This document shows positions 34,591 to 43,259 of a DNA stretch of 64,000 nt, one piece after another; within the stretch, counting starts at the first letter, position 1, and the number at the start of each line of letters is the position of its first letter. A program made the position numbers and the translations under genes. The notes beneath the pieces are model-generated. The model did no database searches, was not told the DNA's origin, and was given only the letters and a program-made list of their open reading frames with translations. The DNA comes from Peptoniphilus_A olsenii (GTDB lineage: Bacteria; Bacillota; Clostridia; Tissierellales; Peptoniphilaceae), in the NCBI RefSeq assembly GCF_040545475.1, contig NZ_JBEPMA010000004.1, positions 62,001-126,000 on the forward strand, in the 5' to 3' direction.

Positions 34591-36011
34591 GTTATGAAAC
34601 AATCGTAGGGCTTGAAATTCACGTAGAACTTTCAACCGAAACAAAGGCATTTTGCTCATGTAAAAACTCATTTGGAGATGAGCCAAATACAAATGTGTGT
34701 CCTGTATGTATGGCACTTCCAGGTGGGCTTCCTGTTTTAAATAAAAATGTAATCAATTATACAGTTATGGCTGGTAAAGCTCTTAACTGTACTATAAATA
34801 ATAGATCAAAATTTGATAGGAAAAATTATTTTTATCCCGACTTGACAAAAGGTTATCAAATTACCCAAAATGATAAACCTATTTGCACAGATGGATTTCT
34901 TGAAATAGAAACAGAAAATGGTCCTAAAAAAATTGGGATATTCCAAATACAAATGGAAGAGGATACTGCTAAGGCACTTCATACCGAAGAAGGCGAAACA
35001 TTAATGGATTATAATAGATGTGGAGTTCCATTAATTGAAATTGTTACAAAGCCAGATATTTCAAGTGGTGCTGAAGCAAGAGAATTTTTAGAAAAATTGA
35101 AATCTACTCTTAGATTTCTAGATATTTCTGACTGTAAGATGGAAGAAGGATCACTGAGATGCGATGTAAATGTCAATATTAAAAATACAACTACGGGTGA
35201 AAAAACAGCAATAACTGAAGTTAAAAACTTAAACTCATTTAGAGGAGTAGAGAAGGCTGTTGATTTTGAAAGTAAAAGACATATTGATATTCTTGAAAAT
35301 CATAAAGATGAAATAAAAACTACAAGAAGATGGGATGACTCATTAAACGAAACAGTTTTGATGAGAGTGAAATATACGGCCAATGATTATAGATTTGCGC
35401 CAGATGGCGATTTACCACCTCTTAATATTTCTGATGATGAAATTGAAGAGATTATTAAAAATATGCCTGAACTTCCCGATATTATGATAGAAAGATTTGT
35501 CAAAAATTATGGTATAACCACAGAAGATGCGAAAGTTCTAGTATCTTCAAGAGAGCTTGCGAAATTTTTTGAAGAAATGGCAACAGACTTTGACGATTAT
35601 GTAATGCTATCAAATTGGATTCAAACTGAAATATTAAGACGTGTCGAAATTGAAGATGGGAAAACTTTTGAACTTCCTTTTGATAATAAAGAGTTTATCA
35701 ATCTTCTTAAATACATTAAAGATGGAAAAATCAATAATAATGCTGGTAAAAAAGTTTTAAGAGAGATGTTTGAAACTGATAAATCTGCTGATGAAATTAT
35801 AAAAGAAAAGGGACTTGTTCAAATTTCTGATGCATCTGAAATTGAAAAAATTGTGGATGAAGTTCTTGAGGAAAATCCACAATCAATTGAAGATTTCCGT
35901 GCGGGAAAAGATAGAGCATTAGGATTTTTAGTTGGTCAAGTAATGAAAAAATCAAAAGGAAAAGCTAATCCACAAATGGCTAACGAGATGCTAACTAAAA
36001 AAATGAACTAA
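34587..36011 (+). CDS. gatB: Asp-tRNA(Asn)/Glu-tRNA(Gln) amidotransferase subunit B
   Basis: The 474-residue kinase/transamidase subunit that recognises the tRNA and activates its acyl group with ATP. It shows the family start ETIVGLEIHVELSTETK, a zinc-binding cysteine set (C-S-C at 23-25 region and NVCPVCMALPG), RKNYFYPDLTKGYQI, DYNRCGVPLIEIVT, and the C-terminal YqeY-like tRNA-binding helical domain ending KANPQMANEMLTKKM. ATG 34587 overlaps the gatA stop by 4 bases with AAAGGAG upstream. A terminator follows. Confidence 0.97.
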   Translation: MSYETIVGLEIHVELSTETKAFCSCKNSFGDEPNTNVCPVCMALPGGLPVLNKNVINYTVMAGKALNCTINNRSKFDRKNYFYPDLTKGYQITQNDKPICTDGFLEIETENGPKKIGIFQIQMEEDTAKALHTEEGETLMDYNRCGVPLIEIVTKPDISSGAEAREFLEKLKSTLRFLDISDCKMEEGSLRCDVNVNIKNTTTGEKTAITEVKNLNSFRGVEKAVDFESKRHIDILENHKDEIKTTRRWDDSLNETVLMRVKYTANDYRFAPDGDLPPLNISDDEIEEIIKNMPELPDIMIERFVKNYGITTEDAKVLVSSRELAKFFEEMATDFDDYVMLSNWIQTEILRRVEIEDGKTFELPFDNKEFINLLKYIKDGKINNNAGKKVLREMFETDKSADEIIKEKGLVQISDASEIEKIVDEVLEENPQSIEDFRAGKDRALGFLVGQVMKKSKGKANPQMANEMLTKKMN

Positions 36012-36025
36012 ATATATTTATATTA

Positions 36026-36060
36026 TAACTCTAAGATTTTGTCTTAGAGTTATTCTTTTT
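36026..36060 (+). terminator. Rho-independent terminator of the pcrA-ligA-gatCAB genes
   Basis: ATAACTCTAAGA and TCTTAGAGTTAT form a 12-bp perfect stem around TTTTG, then TCTTTTTT. Confidence 0.93.
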
Positions 36061-36478
36061 TATGTAATATTAAAAGAATTTGATTATAAAAACTTTCAAA
36101 ATTTTTATCTAAAGCGAGGTATACAAGTCGGTTAGACTGAGTGGAGATTAGATAGTCTTTATATTTAAATGAAATATCTCTTTTTAATTATTAAGTGTTA
36201 TTTTATCAAACATTATTTGTATTAAATATAAGAATATATTCATTGGTCGTCAATACGATATTTTGTTTGATTTTTTTATTTATTTGAGTATTATATAAAC
36301 TATACAATTGTTCGTTTATTTCGTTTATAATCTAGAAATTTAAATTTGGATATGAAGAGATTATATTTGATTTTTTGAAAGGTCTTTATATTTATTGATT
36401 AGTAAGTTAATTTTTATAATTTCATTTAATATTCACAGTTTAATTATATAATATATTAAAATTTATATGGGTGGTGCT
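36061..36478. other. gene-free stretch before the two-component system
   Basis: About 420 AT-rich bases with no credible gene. One patch, 36113-36156, is clearly richer in G and C than its flanks and contains AGACT and AGTCT inverted copies. On the minus strand it lies in a 45-codon open frame without start (read LISTQSNRLVYLALDKN), which could be the ghost of a gene. A TATAAT box at 36447-36452 with no clear -35 probably belongs to the response regulator gene. Confidence 0.5.
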
Positions 36479-37150
36479 ATGTTTAAAATTTTAGTTGTTG
36501 ATGATGAAAAAAGTATAAGAGAAGTGATTAGAACTTATGCAGAATTTGAAGGGCATGAAGTTGTTGAGGCTAAAGATGGTATTGAAGCAATAGACAAAGT
36601 AAAAGAAGAGGATTTTGATGTCATTGTTATGGATATAATGATGCCCAAACTTGATGGGTTTTCATCTTATAAAGAAATAAAAAAAATAAAGAATATCCCT
36701 GTTCTAATGCTATCAGCTAGAAGTGAGGAATATGATAAGTTATTTGGATTTGAAATAGGAATCGATGATTATGTGACAAAACCTTTTTCGCCAAAAGAAC
36801 TTATGGCTAGGCTAAATGTTATAGTAAATCGCAACAATAAAACTGATGACAATCAAATACTTACTTATGAGGGCCTTAAAATTGATTTGGACGGTAGAGT
36901 TGTATTTGTTGATGAAAATAGAGTGGGACTTACTCCAAAAGAATATGACTTGCTGGTATTCTTGGTTAGAAATGAAAATATTGCCCTATCAAGAGATAAA
37001 CTTTTAAATCAAGTATGGGGTTATGATTTTTATGGCGAAGATAGAACCGTGGACACACATATTAAGATGCTACGTAATTCTTTGAAAGATTATAGGAAAT
37101 TTATAGTAACCGTGAGAGGAGTGGGATATAAGTTTGATACAAGAGATTAA
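36479..37150 (+). CDS. OmpR/PhoB-family response regulator
   Basis: The 223-residue DNA-binding half of a two-component system. The receiver domain has the acidic pocket D8-D9, the phosphoacceptor D52 (VIVMDIMMPKLDG), the conserved Ser/Thr region MLSARS and Lys in VTKPFSPKEL. The C-terminal winged helix has LTPKEYDLLVFLVRNEN, LLNQVWGYDF and RTVDTHIKMLR. I chose ATG 36479 since GGGTGG lies 6 bases before it; the upstream ATG 36467 would add four residues and lacks a site. It overlaps the kinase gene by 17 bases. The signal and target genes are unknown. Confidence 0.95.
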   Translation: MFKILVVDDEKSIREVIRTYAEFEGHEVVEAKDGIEAIDKVKEEDFDVIVMDIMMPKLDGFSSYKEIKKIKNIPVLMLSARSEEYDKLFGFEIGIDDYVTKPFSPKELMARLNVIVNRNNKTDDNQILTYEGLKIDLDGRVVFVDENRVGLTPKEYDLLVFLVRNENIALSRDKLLNQVWGYDFYGEDRTVDTHIKMLRNSLKDYRKFIVTVRGVGYKFDTRD

Positions 37151-38570
37151 AGAGATTAAAAGACTTAGGATTGATACCAATAGCATTCTCTTTAAGCTGT
37201 GGAAATATTTTGTAAGTTTTGCGGCACTTATTTTAATCTGTATCTGGATATTTCAAACTGTATTTCTATCAAGTTTTTACGAAACAATGAAAATTCACGA
37301 AGTTACAAAAGTTGGCAATGAACTTAGAAATGATTATACTTCTGAAAATTTTGAAACCAAAATTTCCAATTATGCGAATACAAAGGGTCTTGAAATTAAA
37401 GTATTAGATGAAAATGGGGCATGGGTTTATCCGCTCCGATTATTTGATGAATTTATCGAAAGACCGAGGATGATTTGGGAAAATTTCGACAAATTTTTTG
37501 GTTCTCTAAAAAGGGAGAATAGAACTTATAAAATATATACAGTTAGATATGAAAATTTAAAAGACCCATCAATTGTTTATGCAGGATATTTAGGAAACTC
37601 CGATGGAGAAGATTATTATTTATATATCAATTCAGTACTTAAACCAGTAGATGCTACAGTGGATGTAATAAAAAGAATTCTTTTAATTATATCGATTATT
37701 TCACTTGGTTTAGCACTTGTTTTGGCTTATTTTGTTTCTAAAAGACTTTCACGTCCATTAGTTAGAATGTCTAATACTGCAAAGCAACTTGCACGAGGAG
37801 ATTATAATGTAGAATTTAGAAAAGGGGAATACAGTGAAATTGACGATTTATCGAATACTCTAAACTATGCTAAAGATGAATTGACAAAAACTATAGAAAT
37901 GAGAAAAGATTTGGTTGCCAATGTCAGTCACGATTTAAAGACTCCTCTAACAGTAATAAAATCATATGGTGAAATGATTCGTGATATATCTGGACCAAAT
38001 GAAGCACTTAGAAATAAGCATCTCGAAACCATAATATCAGAAACTGATAATTTAACTAATCTAGTAAATGATTTATTAGATTTATCCAAGATTGAATCAA
38101 ATTTAGAAGAAACACGCAAAGAAGAGTTTGATTTAACAGAGGTTTTATATGAAGTCATAGATAGATTTAAAATAAATAAAAGCTGTCTTGATTATAATTT
38201 TCAAATAGATACTAAAGGCAATACAACTGTTAAAGCCGATAAATCAAAAATTCGACAAGTTATTTATAATCTAATCAACAATGCAATAAATTATTCGCCT
38301 AATAATAAAGAAATTTGTATAACGATAAAAGGCGATGAAAATTATACCGAATTTCATTGCGTTGATAAGGGAATTGGTATTAGTGAACAGGATATTGATG
38401 GAATTTGGGAGAGATTTTATAGAGTAAGAAACAATCATACTCGTCCAGAAATTGGAACGGGACTTGGATTATTTATTGTAAAAACAATTCTTGAGATGCA
38501 TGGTTTTAAATATGGAGTAAATTCAGAACTAGGAAAAGGAAGCGATTTTTACTTCGTAGCTACCAAGTAA
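37134..38570 (+). CDS. membrane sensor histidine kinase
   Basis: The 478-residue partner of the response regulator. Layout: membrane helix at about 25-47, an extracellular sensor domain of about 130 residues with no recognised ligand motif, a second helix at about 181-201, a HAMP linker, the dimerisation helix with phosphoacceptor H266 (VANVSHDLKTPLTV), then the ATPase domain with N box NLINNAINYS and G boxes DKGIGI and GTGLGLFIVK. Translation probably starts at TTG 37134 inside the regulator gene, coupling the two. It is followed by a terminator. The architecture resembles Firmicute envelope or antimicrobial-stress sensors, but the stimulus is unknown. Confidence 0.94.
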   Translation: MIQEIKEIKRLRIDTNSILFKLWKYFVSFAALILICIWIFQTVFLSSFYETMKIHEVTKVGNELRNDYTSENFETKISNYANTKGLEIKVLDENGAWVYPLRLFDEFIERPRMIWENFDKFFGSLKRENRTYKIYTVRYENLKDPSIVYAGYLGNSDGEDYYLYINSVLKPVDATVDVIKRILLIISIISLGLALVLAYFVSKRLSRPLVRMSNTAKQLARGDYNVEFRKGEYSEIDDLSNTLNYAKDELTKTIEMRKDLVANVSHDLKTPLTVIKSYGEMIRDISGPNEALRNKHLETIISETDNLTNLVNDLLDLSKIESNLEETRKEEFDLTEVLYEVIDRFKINKSCLDYNFQIDTKGNTTVKADKSKIRQVIYNLINNAINYSPNNKEICITIKGDENYTEFHCVDKGIGISEQDIDGIWERFYRVRNNHTRPEIGTGLGLFIVKTILEMHGFKYGVNSELGKGSDFYFVATK

Positions 38571-38628
38571 ATATTGATACAAGATATATATGTATATATA
38601 AGTAATTAAAAAATTAATAATTATAATT

Positions 38629-38682
38629 AAAATTTTGGATTATTCTTGACACACATGTCTCTAAAAATCCAAAATTTTTTTT
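38629..38682 (+). terminator. Rho-independent terminator of the two-component operon
   Basis: AAAATTTTGGATT and AATCCAAAATTTT form a 13-bp perfect stem around a 24-base loop, followed by further T. Confidence 0.9.
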
Positions 38683-38959
38683 ATTAAGATTATTGTGGTG
38701 ATTAATCTATACAAATAATAAGTAATACTTGAATTTATTTGAAATTAGATACATAAAAAGCCTAAGTTTGATATTTAATATTAAAAAATGATGTTAAATA
38801 TAGTTTATTTTCGAATTTTATTTTTGAGCCTATTTTTTATAATTCTAATTTGAGATAAAAATGTATAATTTCGAGCTTAAATTTCATCAAAAATAAATAT
38901 TAAGGACTAAAGACCCTATTTTAAAAAGCTGCTGCAAATGCTGGATTATACAGAAACAA
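38683..38959. other. gene-free stretch upstream of the mraZ operator
   Basis: AT-rich, with no reading frame of note. A coding-like patch at about 38928-38972 reads KAAANAGLYRNNVVK before a stop, but an in-frame TAA precedes it directly; it may be the relic of a gene tail or chance. A TATAAT at 38864-38869 has no matching -35. Confidence 0.4.
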
Positions 38960-39022
38960 TGTAGTAAAATAAATGTAGGTGGAACAAAATGGAATAAAAT
39001 GGTACAAAATGTTATAAAGTGG
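38960..39022 (+). promoter_or_regulatory. tandem 10-bp repeats before mraZ, probable MraZ operator
   Basis: Six to seven copies of a decamer close to TGGNANAAAA follow with exact 10-base phase. Starts are at 38980 (TGGAACAAAA), 38990 (TGGAATAAAA), 39000 (TGGTACAAAA), 39010 (TGTTATAAAG) and 39020 (TGGTAGATAA), with a weaker copy at 38960 (TGTAGTAAAA). MraZ proteins of other bacteria bind short direct repeats containing TGG or GTGG with about one-helical-turn spacing upstream of their own gene, so this is very likely the autoregulatory site. The last copy covers the place where a ribosome-binding site should be; no AGGAGG is present before ATG 39032. Confidence 0.75.
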
Positions 39023-39031
39023 TAGATAAAA

Positions 39032-39460
39032 ATGTTAATTGGCGAATATAGACATAGCCTTGATCCCAAAAGTCGAATTACAATTCCATCAAAATTTAGA
39101 GAAGATTTGTCAATTTTTGTTATGACAAAGGGGCTAGATAATTGTCTATTTTTGTATCCCAAAGATCAATGGGAAAAAATAGAAAACAAACTTAAAGAAT
39201 TGCCAATGACAAATAGAGCAGTGCGCTCTTTTGTGAGAACCTTTTTTTCGGGGGCTGTCGATTGCACTCTTGATAAACAAGGAAGAGTACTTGTGCCAGA
39301 AAATCTAAGAACTTACGCTGAGTTAGATGATAAATGTGTAATTATTGGGCTTGCTAATAGGGCAGAAATTTGGTCAGAAGATAGTTGGAATTCCTACAAT
39401 GAAGAGGAAGCTCTTTCGTATGAGGAATTAGCAGAAAAGATGTCGGAGTTAGGTATATAA
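39032..39460 (+). CDS. mraZ: transcriptional regulator MraZ
   Basis: A 142-residue AbrB-like ring-forming DNA-binding protein that controls the division and cell wall cluster it heads. Both copies of the family DxxxR motif are present: DPKSRITIPSKFRED near 12-26 and DKQGRVLVPENLR in the second half. The N-terminus MLIGEYRHSLDPKSR is typical. No strong ribosome-binding site precedes ATG 39032; the region is occupied by decamer repeats that MraZ itself probably binds. Its stop and the rsmH start are adjacent. Confidence 0.96.
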   Translation: MLIGEYRHSLDPKSRITIPSKFREDLSIFVMTKGLDNCLFLYPKDQWEKIENKLKELPMTNRAVRSFVRTFFSGAVDCTLDKQGRVLVPENLRTYAELDDKCVIIGLANRAEIWSEDSWNSYNEEEALSYEELAEKMSELGI

Positions 39461-40420
39461 ATGGATTTTGTACACAAAAGTGTTTTACTAAATGAGACAA
39501 TTGAAGGATTAAATGTCCGCAAAGAAAAAATTTATTTAGATGGAACTTTAGGTGGAGCAGGTCACAGTTTTGAGATTTGTAAATTATTAAATAACACAGG
39601 TCTTTTGATAGGAATTGATCAGGATAGTAGAGCTATAGAAGAATCTAAGGAAAAACTATCTGATTTTAATAATGTCCGACTATTTAATTATAATTATTTA
39701 AATTTTGAAAAAGCATTGGAACAATTACATATAGAAAAAATAGATGGAGTTTTGCTAGACTTAGGTGTTTCTTCTTATCAATTTGACAATCCAGAGAGAG
39801 GTTTTTCTTATAGATATGATGCACCATTAGATATGAGAATGGACAAAGATAAGGATTTAAATGCTAGAGTAATTATAAATACTTATTCGGAAGATGACTT
39901 GACACGAATTATTTCAAGCTATGGAGAAGAGAAATGGGCTCAGAGGATTGCTAAATTTATAGTAGACAGCCGAAAAATTAAAACAATAGATACTACTTTT
40001 GAACTCGTAGAAATTATAAAAAATGCTATACCTGTGGGTGCTAGAAGAAATGGACCCCACCCTGCCAAGAGAACCTTTCAGGCACTGCGTATTGAGACTA
40101 ATTCTGAATTAGACGTATTAAAAAATTCAATATATAAATTTGTAAGTCATTTAAATCCCAAAGGTAGAATTGCGATAATATCTTTTCACTCTTTGGAAGA
40201 TAGAATCGTGAAGGAGGCATTTAAGTATTTGGAAAAAGATTGCATTTGCCCTCCAAACGCACCAATTTGTACTTGTGATAAGAAAAAAGAAGTAAAGATT
40301 ATAACGCGAAAACCAATTACTGCTTCTAAAGAAGAATTAAGCTTAAATAATAGGTCCCATTCTGCAAAACTAAGAGTTGCAGAAAAAGTTGAGGTAAAAA
40401 ATGAAAAAAAATACAGATAA
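39461..40420 (+). CDS. rsmH: 16S rRNA (cytosine-1402-N4) methyltransferase RsmH
   Basis: A 319-residue SAM-dependent methyltransferase modifying C1402 in the ribosomal decoding centre. It shows HKSVLLNETIEGL at the N-terminus, the SAM loop DGTLGGAGHS, LLDLGVSSYQFD, RGFSYRYDAPLDMRM and the C-terminal IISFHSLEDRIVKEAF. Cysteines near CICPPNAPICTCDKK are also family-typical. ATG 39461 begins right at the mraZ stop, with GAGTTAGG upstream. The end overlaps the ftsL-like gene by 20 bases. Second in the dcw cluster, as in most bacteria. Confidence 0.97.
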   Translation: MDFVHKSVLLNETIEGLNVRKEKIYLDGTLGGAGHSFEICKLLNNTGLLIGIDQDSRAIEESKEKLSDFNNVRLFNYNYLNFEKALEQLHIEKIDGVLLDLGVSSYQFDNPERGFSYRYDAPLDMRMDKDKDLNARVIINTYSEDDLTRIISSYGEEKWAQRIAKFIVDSRKIKTIDTTFELVEIIKNAIPVGARRNGPHPAKRTFQALRIETNSELDVLKNSIYKFVSHLNPKGRIAIISFHSLEDRIVKEAFKYLEKDCICPPNAPICTCDKKKEVKIITRKPITASKEELSLNNRSHSAKLRVAEKVEVKNEKKYR

Positions 40421-40808
40421 AATTTCAAAAAGAAGTTATAATATTAATAGGAATCGCCTATTAAATAATAGGCCTTTTATGTTGACTATGTTAATTGTGG
40501 TAATAGTAGTTACTGCTATGATAGTCATGTATTCGCAAATTGCATCCTTAGATAGACAGATATTATCTCAACAAGCAAAAATTGATGAATTAAACAAAAC
40601 AAAAATTACTCTTTCTGGAGAGATTAAAGGAATTAGATCATCTGCTGATGTTGCAGATGAAGCAATGTATAGACTAGGAATGGTTTATCCTGATGAAAAT
40701 CAAATAGTCTATGTAGACTCAAGTGTAGAGAAAAAAACAGGAGATATTAACTATAACGTGTTTTTGAGTCCCATTGTTTCAGTTTTGAGATCTTTTACTA
40801 AGGATTAG
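40401..40808 (+). CDS. ftsL: FtsL-like septum protein
   Basis: A 135-residue bitopic membrane protein: a basic cytoplasmic head, one membrane helix (about 27-48, MLTMLIVVIVVTAMIVMY), then a coiled coil of heptads (SLDRQILSQQAKIDELNKTK). This is the FtsL/DivIC layout. Position between rsmH and a class B PBP makes FtsL the best name; such proteins show little sequence identity. It joins FtsQ/DivIB in the septal complex that activates FtsW and the PBP. It overlaps rsmH by 20 bases. Confidence 0.85.
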   Translation: MKKNTDKISKRSYNINRNRLLNNRPFMLTMLIVVIVVTAMIVMYSQIASLDRQILSQQAKIDELNKTKITLSGEIKGIRSSADVADEAMYRLGMVYPDENQIVYVDSSVEKKTGDINYNVFLSPIVSVLRSFTKD

Positions 40809-40820
40809 GAGGATCACTAA

Positions 40821-43247
40821 TTGAAAAATAATAATAATAGAGCTAGAAATAAAAAAGGTAAGAATAGATTTAGTAGAAAGCTTAAGAGTTCAAATAAATC
40901 TATATTCTGGTTTTTTGTTATTCTAGCTTTTTTGTTTTTAGCACTGATATTTAGACTATTTTATATACAAATTGTTGAGTCAGAAGAACTCACTATTTCG
41001 GCACTCAATCAGTTAACTAGAACTGAAGTTATCAATTCTAAAAGGGGAATTATTTACGATAGAAATAAAAAAGAATTGGCCGTTAATGTTACTCGTTGCA
41101 ATATCTTTTATAATACAAAGATTATTGAGAAAACAAAAGAGGAATCTAATTCAGAATTCGTAAAAAGGCAGAATAAACTTTTTGATGAAGATGCAGAAGT
41201 AATAGCACAAGTTTTAGGAGAAAAGACTGAAGATATCCGCGAGAAAATGAAGGGTGATAAAGTTGTAAGGCTTGCATCAAATGTAGAAAGAGCTAAAGCA
41301 AAAGAATTAGTTAAACTTAGAACACAGGTAACAGAAAATAATAAAAAAAATAAAACTAATAAGAAAAATTTAGCAGCAATGTCTATAGATGATGTAACTA
41401 GAAGATTTTATCCTTTCAATAATTTGGCTTCTTATATAATAGGATTTACCAATGATGAAAATGTAGGTCAATATGGAATTGAAGCTAGTTATGATGAGGA
41501 ACTAACAGGGATAGCTGGGAAAAATGTTTCTTTGAAGGATAATGCTTTTAATAAAATACCTTTGACAGATGAGGAAACTTATGCACCAAAAGAAGGTTAT
41601 TCAATAGTTCTTTCTATAGATTCAAACATACAACAGTTTGCCGAAATAGCGGCTCTTAAAGCAAAAGAAGAAAATGACGCAAGTTTTGTGTCAGTTATAG
41701 TTCAAGATACAATGACTGGTGAAATTCTTGCGATGACAACAAAAGATGATTATAACTTAAATAAACCAAAGGAACCAATAAATAATAAACAAGAAGAGAA
41801 TTGGGACGAATATACAGATAAAGAGAAAACTGCCATTTGGTATTCAAATTGGCGTGATTTTAATGTAAATGACCAATACGAACCTGGTTCTACATTTAAA
41901 TTAATAACAGCTGCTGCAGCCATTGAACAAAATAAAGCTCAACCAAATAGTGTATTCACTTGTAATGGTGCTATGCGTGTCGGAGATAGAACTCTAACAT
42001 GTACATCGCATCAAAGAGGAGGTAAAACTCTAGCTGAAGCTATAGAACAGTCCTGCAATATGACGATGATACAAATTGCACAAAAATTAGGCAAAGAAGA
42101 ATTTTTGAAATATATTGACGCTTTTGGTTTTGGCAAAAAAACAGGAATAGAATTATATGGAGAATCTATTGGTATTGTACCTCAAGATCCTTCTACTATT
42201 CATCCTGTAACTCTTGCAACTATGGGATATGGGCACTCAATAGCAGTTACACCACTTCAACTTACAAATGCAGTTAGTGCTATTTCTAACGGTGGTTATT
42301 TAAATAAGCCAACCTTAGTTAAGGAAGTTGTGGATGCAAATGGAAATATTGTAGAAAAGAAAAAAACTGAACTAAAAAGAAGAATAATTTCTGAAGACAC
42401 TTCTGAAAAAATGAAATCCATGATGTATAGAGTTGTAGAAAATGGGACAGGAAAATTAGCAGCTGTTCCCGGATATGAAGTTGGAGGAAAATCTGGTACT
42501 GCAAATATTGCAACTCCTACAGGTTATCTTGATGCTTTTAACTCTTCATTTGTAGGAGTTGCTCCTTTAAATGATCCAAAGCTAACTGTTTTAGTTGTAG
42601 TAAATAGTTCTAAAAAAGCTATTTTAGGTGGGGTAGTTGCCGCTCCAGTTGTATCAGAAGTATTATCTCAATCTTTAAATTATCTAGGGATTCCAAAGAC
42701 TGAGGAAGTAGAAGAAAAAGACGAGTATACTACAGTACCTGATGTTTATGGAAAATTATTAGACGATGCTGGAAAAAGTTTAATATCTTCAGGTCTTAGA
42801 TTTAATACAGGGGCAGTGGATGTTAAAGACAATGCTGTAGTCATAGGTCAAAACCCAGGGCAAGGTTCCTATGTATTAAAAGATTCGATTATTGACCTTG
42901 TAATTGACAACAATGACAGTGATACAGTTGTGGTGCCTGATTTTAGCAAAAAGTCTAAAAAAGAAGTTCAATCTATTTTAAATTCAATGAATTTAGAGTA
43001 TAATATCAAAGGTGATGGTGATTATGTGTCCCAAAGCCCTCGTGCTGGTGAAAAACTAGATATTGGCAGTACGGTTATTATAAATTATTCAGTAAGTAAA
43101 GATGAAACTGATAAAGATAAAAATAATATAGAAAATAACAATAATAAAAATAAAGTTGTTTCTAATAATTCAAATAATTCAAAGAAAAATGACACAAATA
43201 AAAATACAACTTTGAATAAAAATAACAAAAAGGAAAGTAATAGTTAG
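40821..43247 (+). CDS. class B penicillin-binding protein with two PASTA domains (septal transpeptidase)
   Basis: An 808-residue septal D,D-transpeptidase. It has an N-terminal membrane anchor (about 29-50), a dimerisation domain (RGIIYDRNKKELAVN) and the transpeptidase domain with catalytic SxxK in EPGSTFKL, SxN in EQSCNMT and KSGT in GGKSGTAN. Two PASTA repeats follow: TTVPDVYGKLLDDAGKSL onward and VVVPDFSKKSKKEVQSI onward. The last 45 residues are an Asn/Lys/Ser-rich low-complexity tail. PASTA-bearing septal PBPs are PBP2x/SpoVD types; here it takes the FtsI place. Translation starts at TTG 40821 after AGGAGG. No murE or murF follows. Confidence 0.94.
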   Translation: MKNNNNRARNKKGKNRFSRKLKSSNKSIFWFFVILAFLFLALIFRLFYIQIVESEELTISALNQLTRTEVINSKRGIIYDRNKKELAVNVTRCNIFYNTKIIEKTKEESNSEFVKRQNKLFDEDAEVIAQVLGEKTEDIREKMKGDKVVRLASNVERAKAKELVKLRTQVTENNKKNKTNKKNLAAMSIDDVTRRFYPFNNLASYIIGFTNDENVGQYGIEASYDEELTGIAGKNVSLKDNAFNKIPLTDEETYAPKEGYSIVLSIDSNIQQFAEIAALKAKEENDASFVSVIVQDTMTGEILAMTTKDDYNLNKPKEPINNKQEENWDEYTDKEKTAIWYSNWRDFNVNDQYEPGSTFKLITAAAAIEQNKAQPNSVFTCNGAMRVGDRTLTCTSHQRGGKTLAEAIEQSCNMTMIQIAQKLGKEEFLKYIDAFGFGKKTGIELYGESIGIVPQDPSTIHPVTLATMGYGHSIAVTPLQLTNAVSAISNGGYLNKPTLVKEVVDANGNIVEKKKTELKRRIISEDTSEKMKSMMYRVVENGTGKLAAVPGYEVGGKSGTANIATPTGYLDAFNSSFVGVAPLNDPKLTVLVVVNSSKKAILGGVVAAPVVSEVLSQSLNYLGIPKTEEVEEKDEYTTVPDVYGKLLDDAGKSLISSGLRFNTGAVDVKDNAVVIGQNPGQGSYVLKDSIIDLVIDNNDSDTVVVPDFSKKSKKEVQSILNSMNLEYNIKGDGDYVSQSPRAGEKLDIGSTVIINYSVSKDETDKDKNNIENNNNKNKVVSNNSNNSKKNDTNKNTTLNKNNKKESNS

Positions 43248-43259
43248 ACTGGAGTTAAG

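Noticed and set aside
36113..36156. Possible tRNA (the ACAAGTCGGTTAGACTGAG stretch recalls a D-arm)
   Set aside because: No acceptor stem, anticodon stem or T-loop (GTTCNANNC) could be laid out around it.
38928..38972. Coding-like stretch reading KAAANAGLYRNNVVK
   Set aside because: A stop codon lies directly before it in frame and there is no start; too short to separate from chance.
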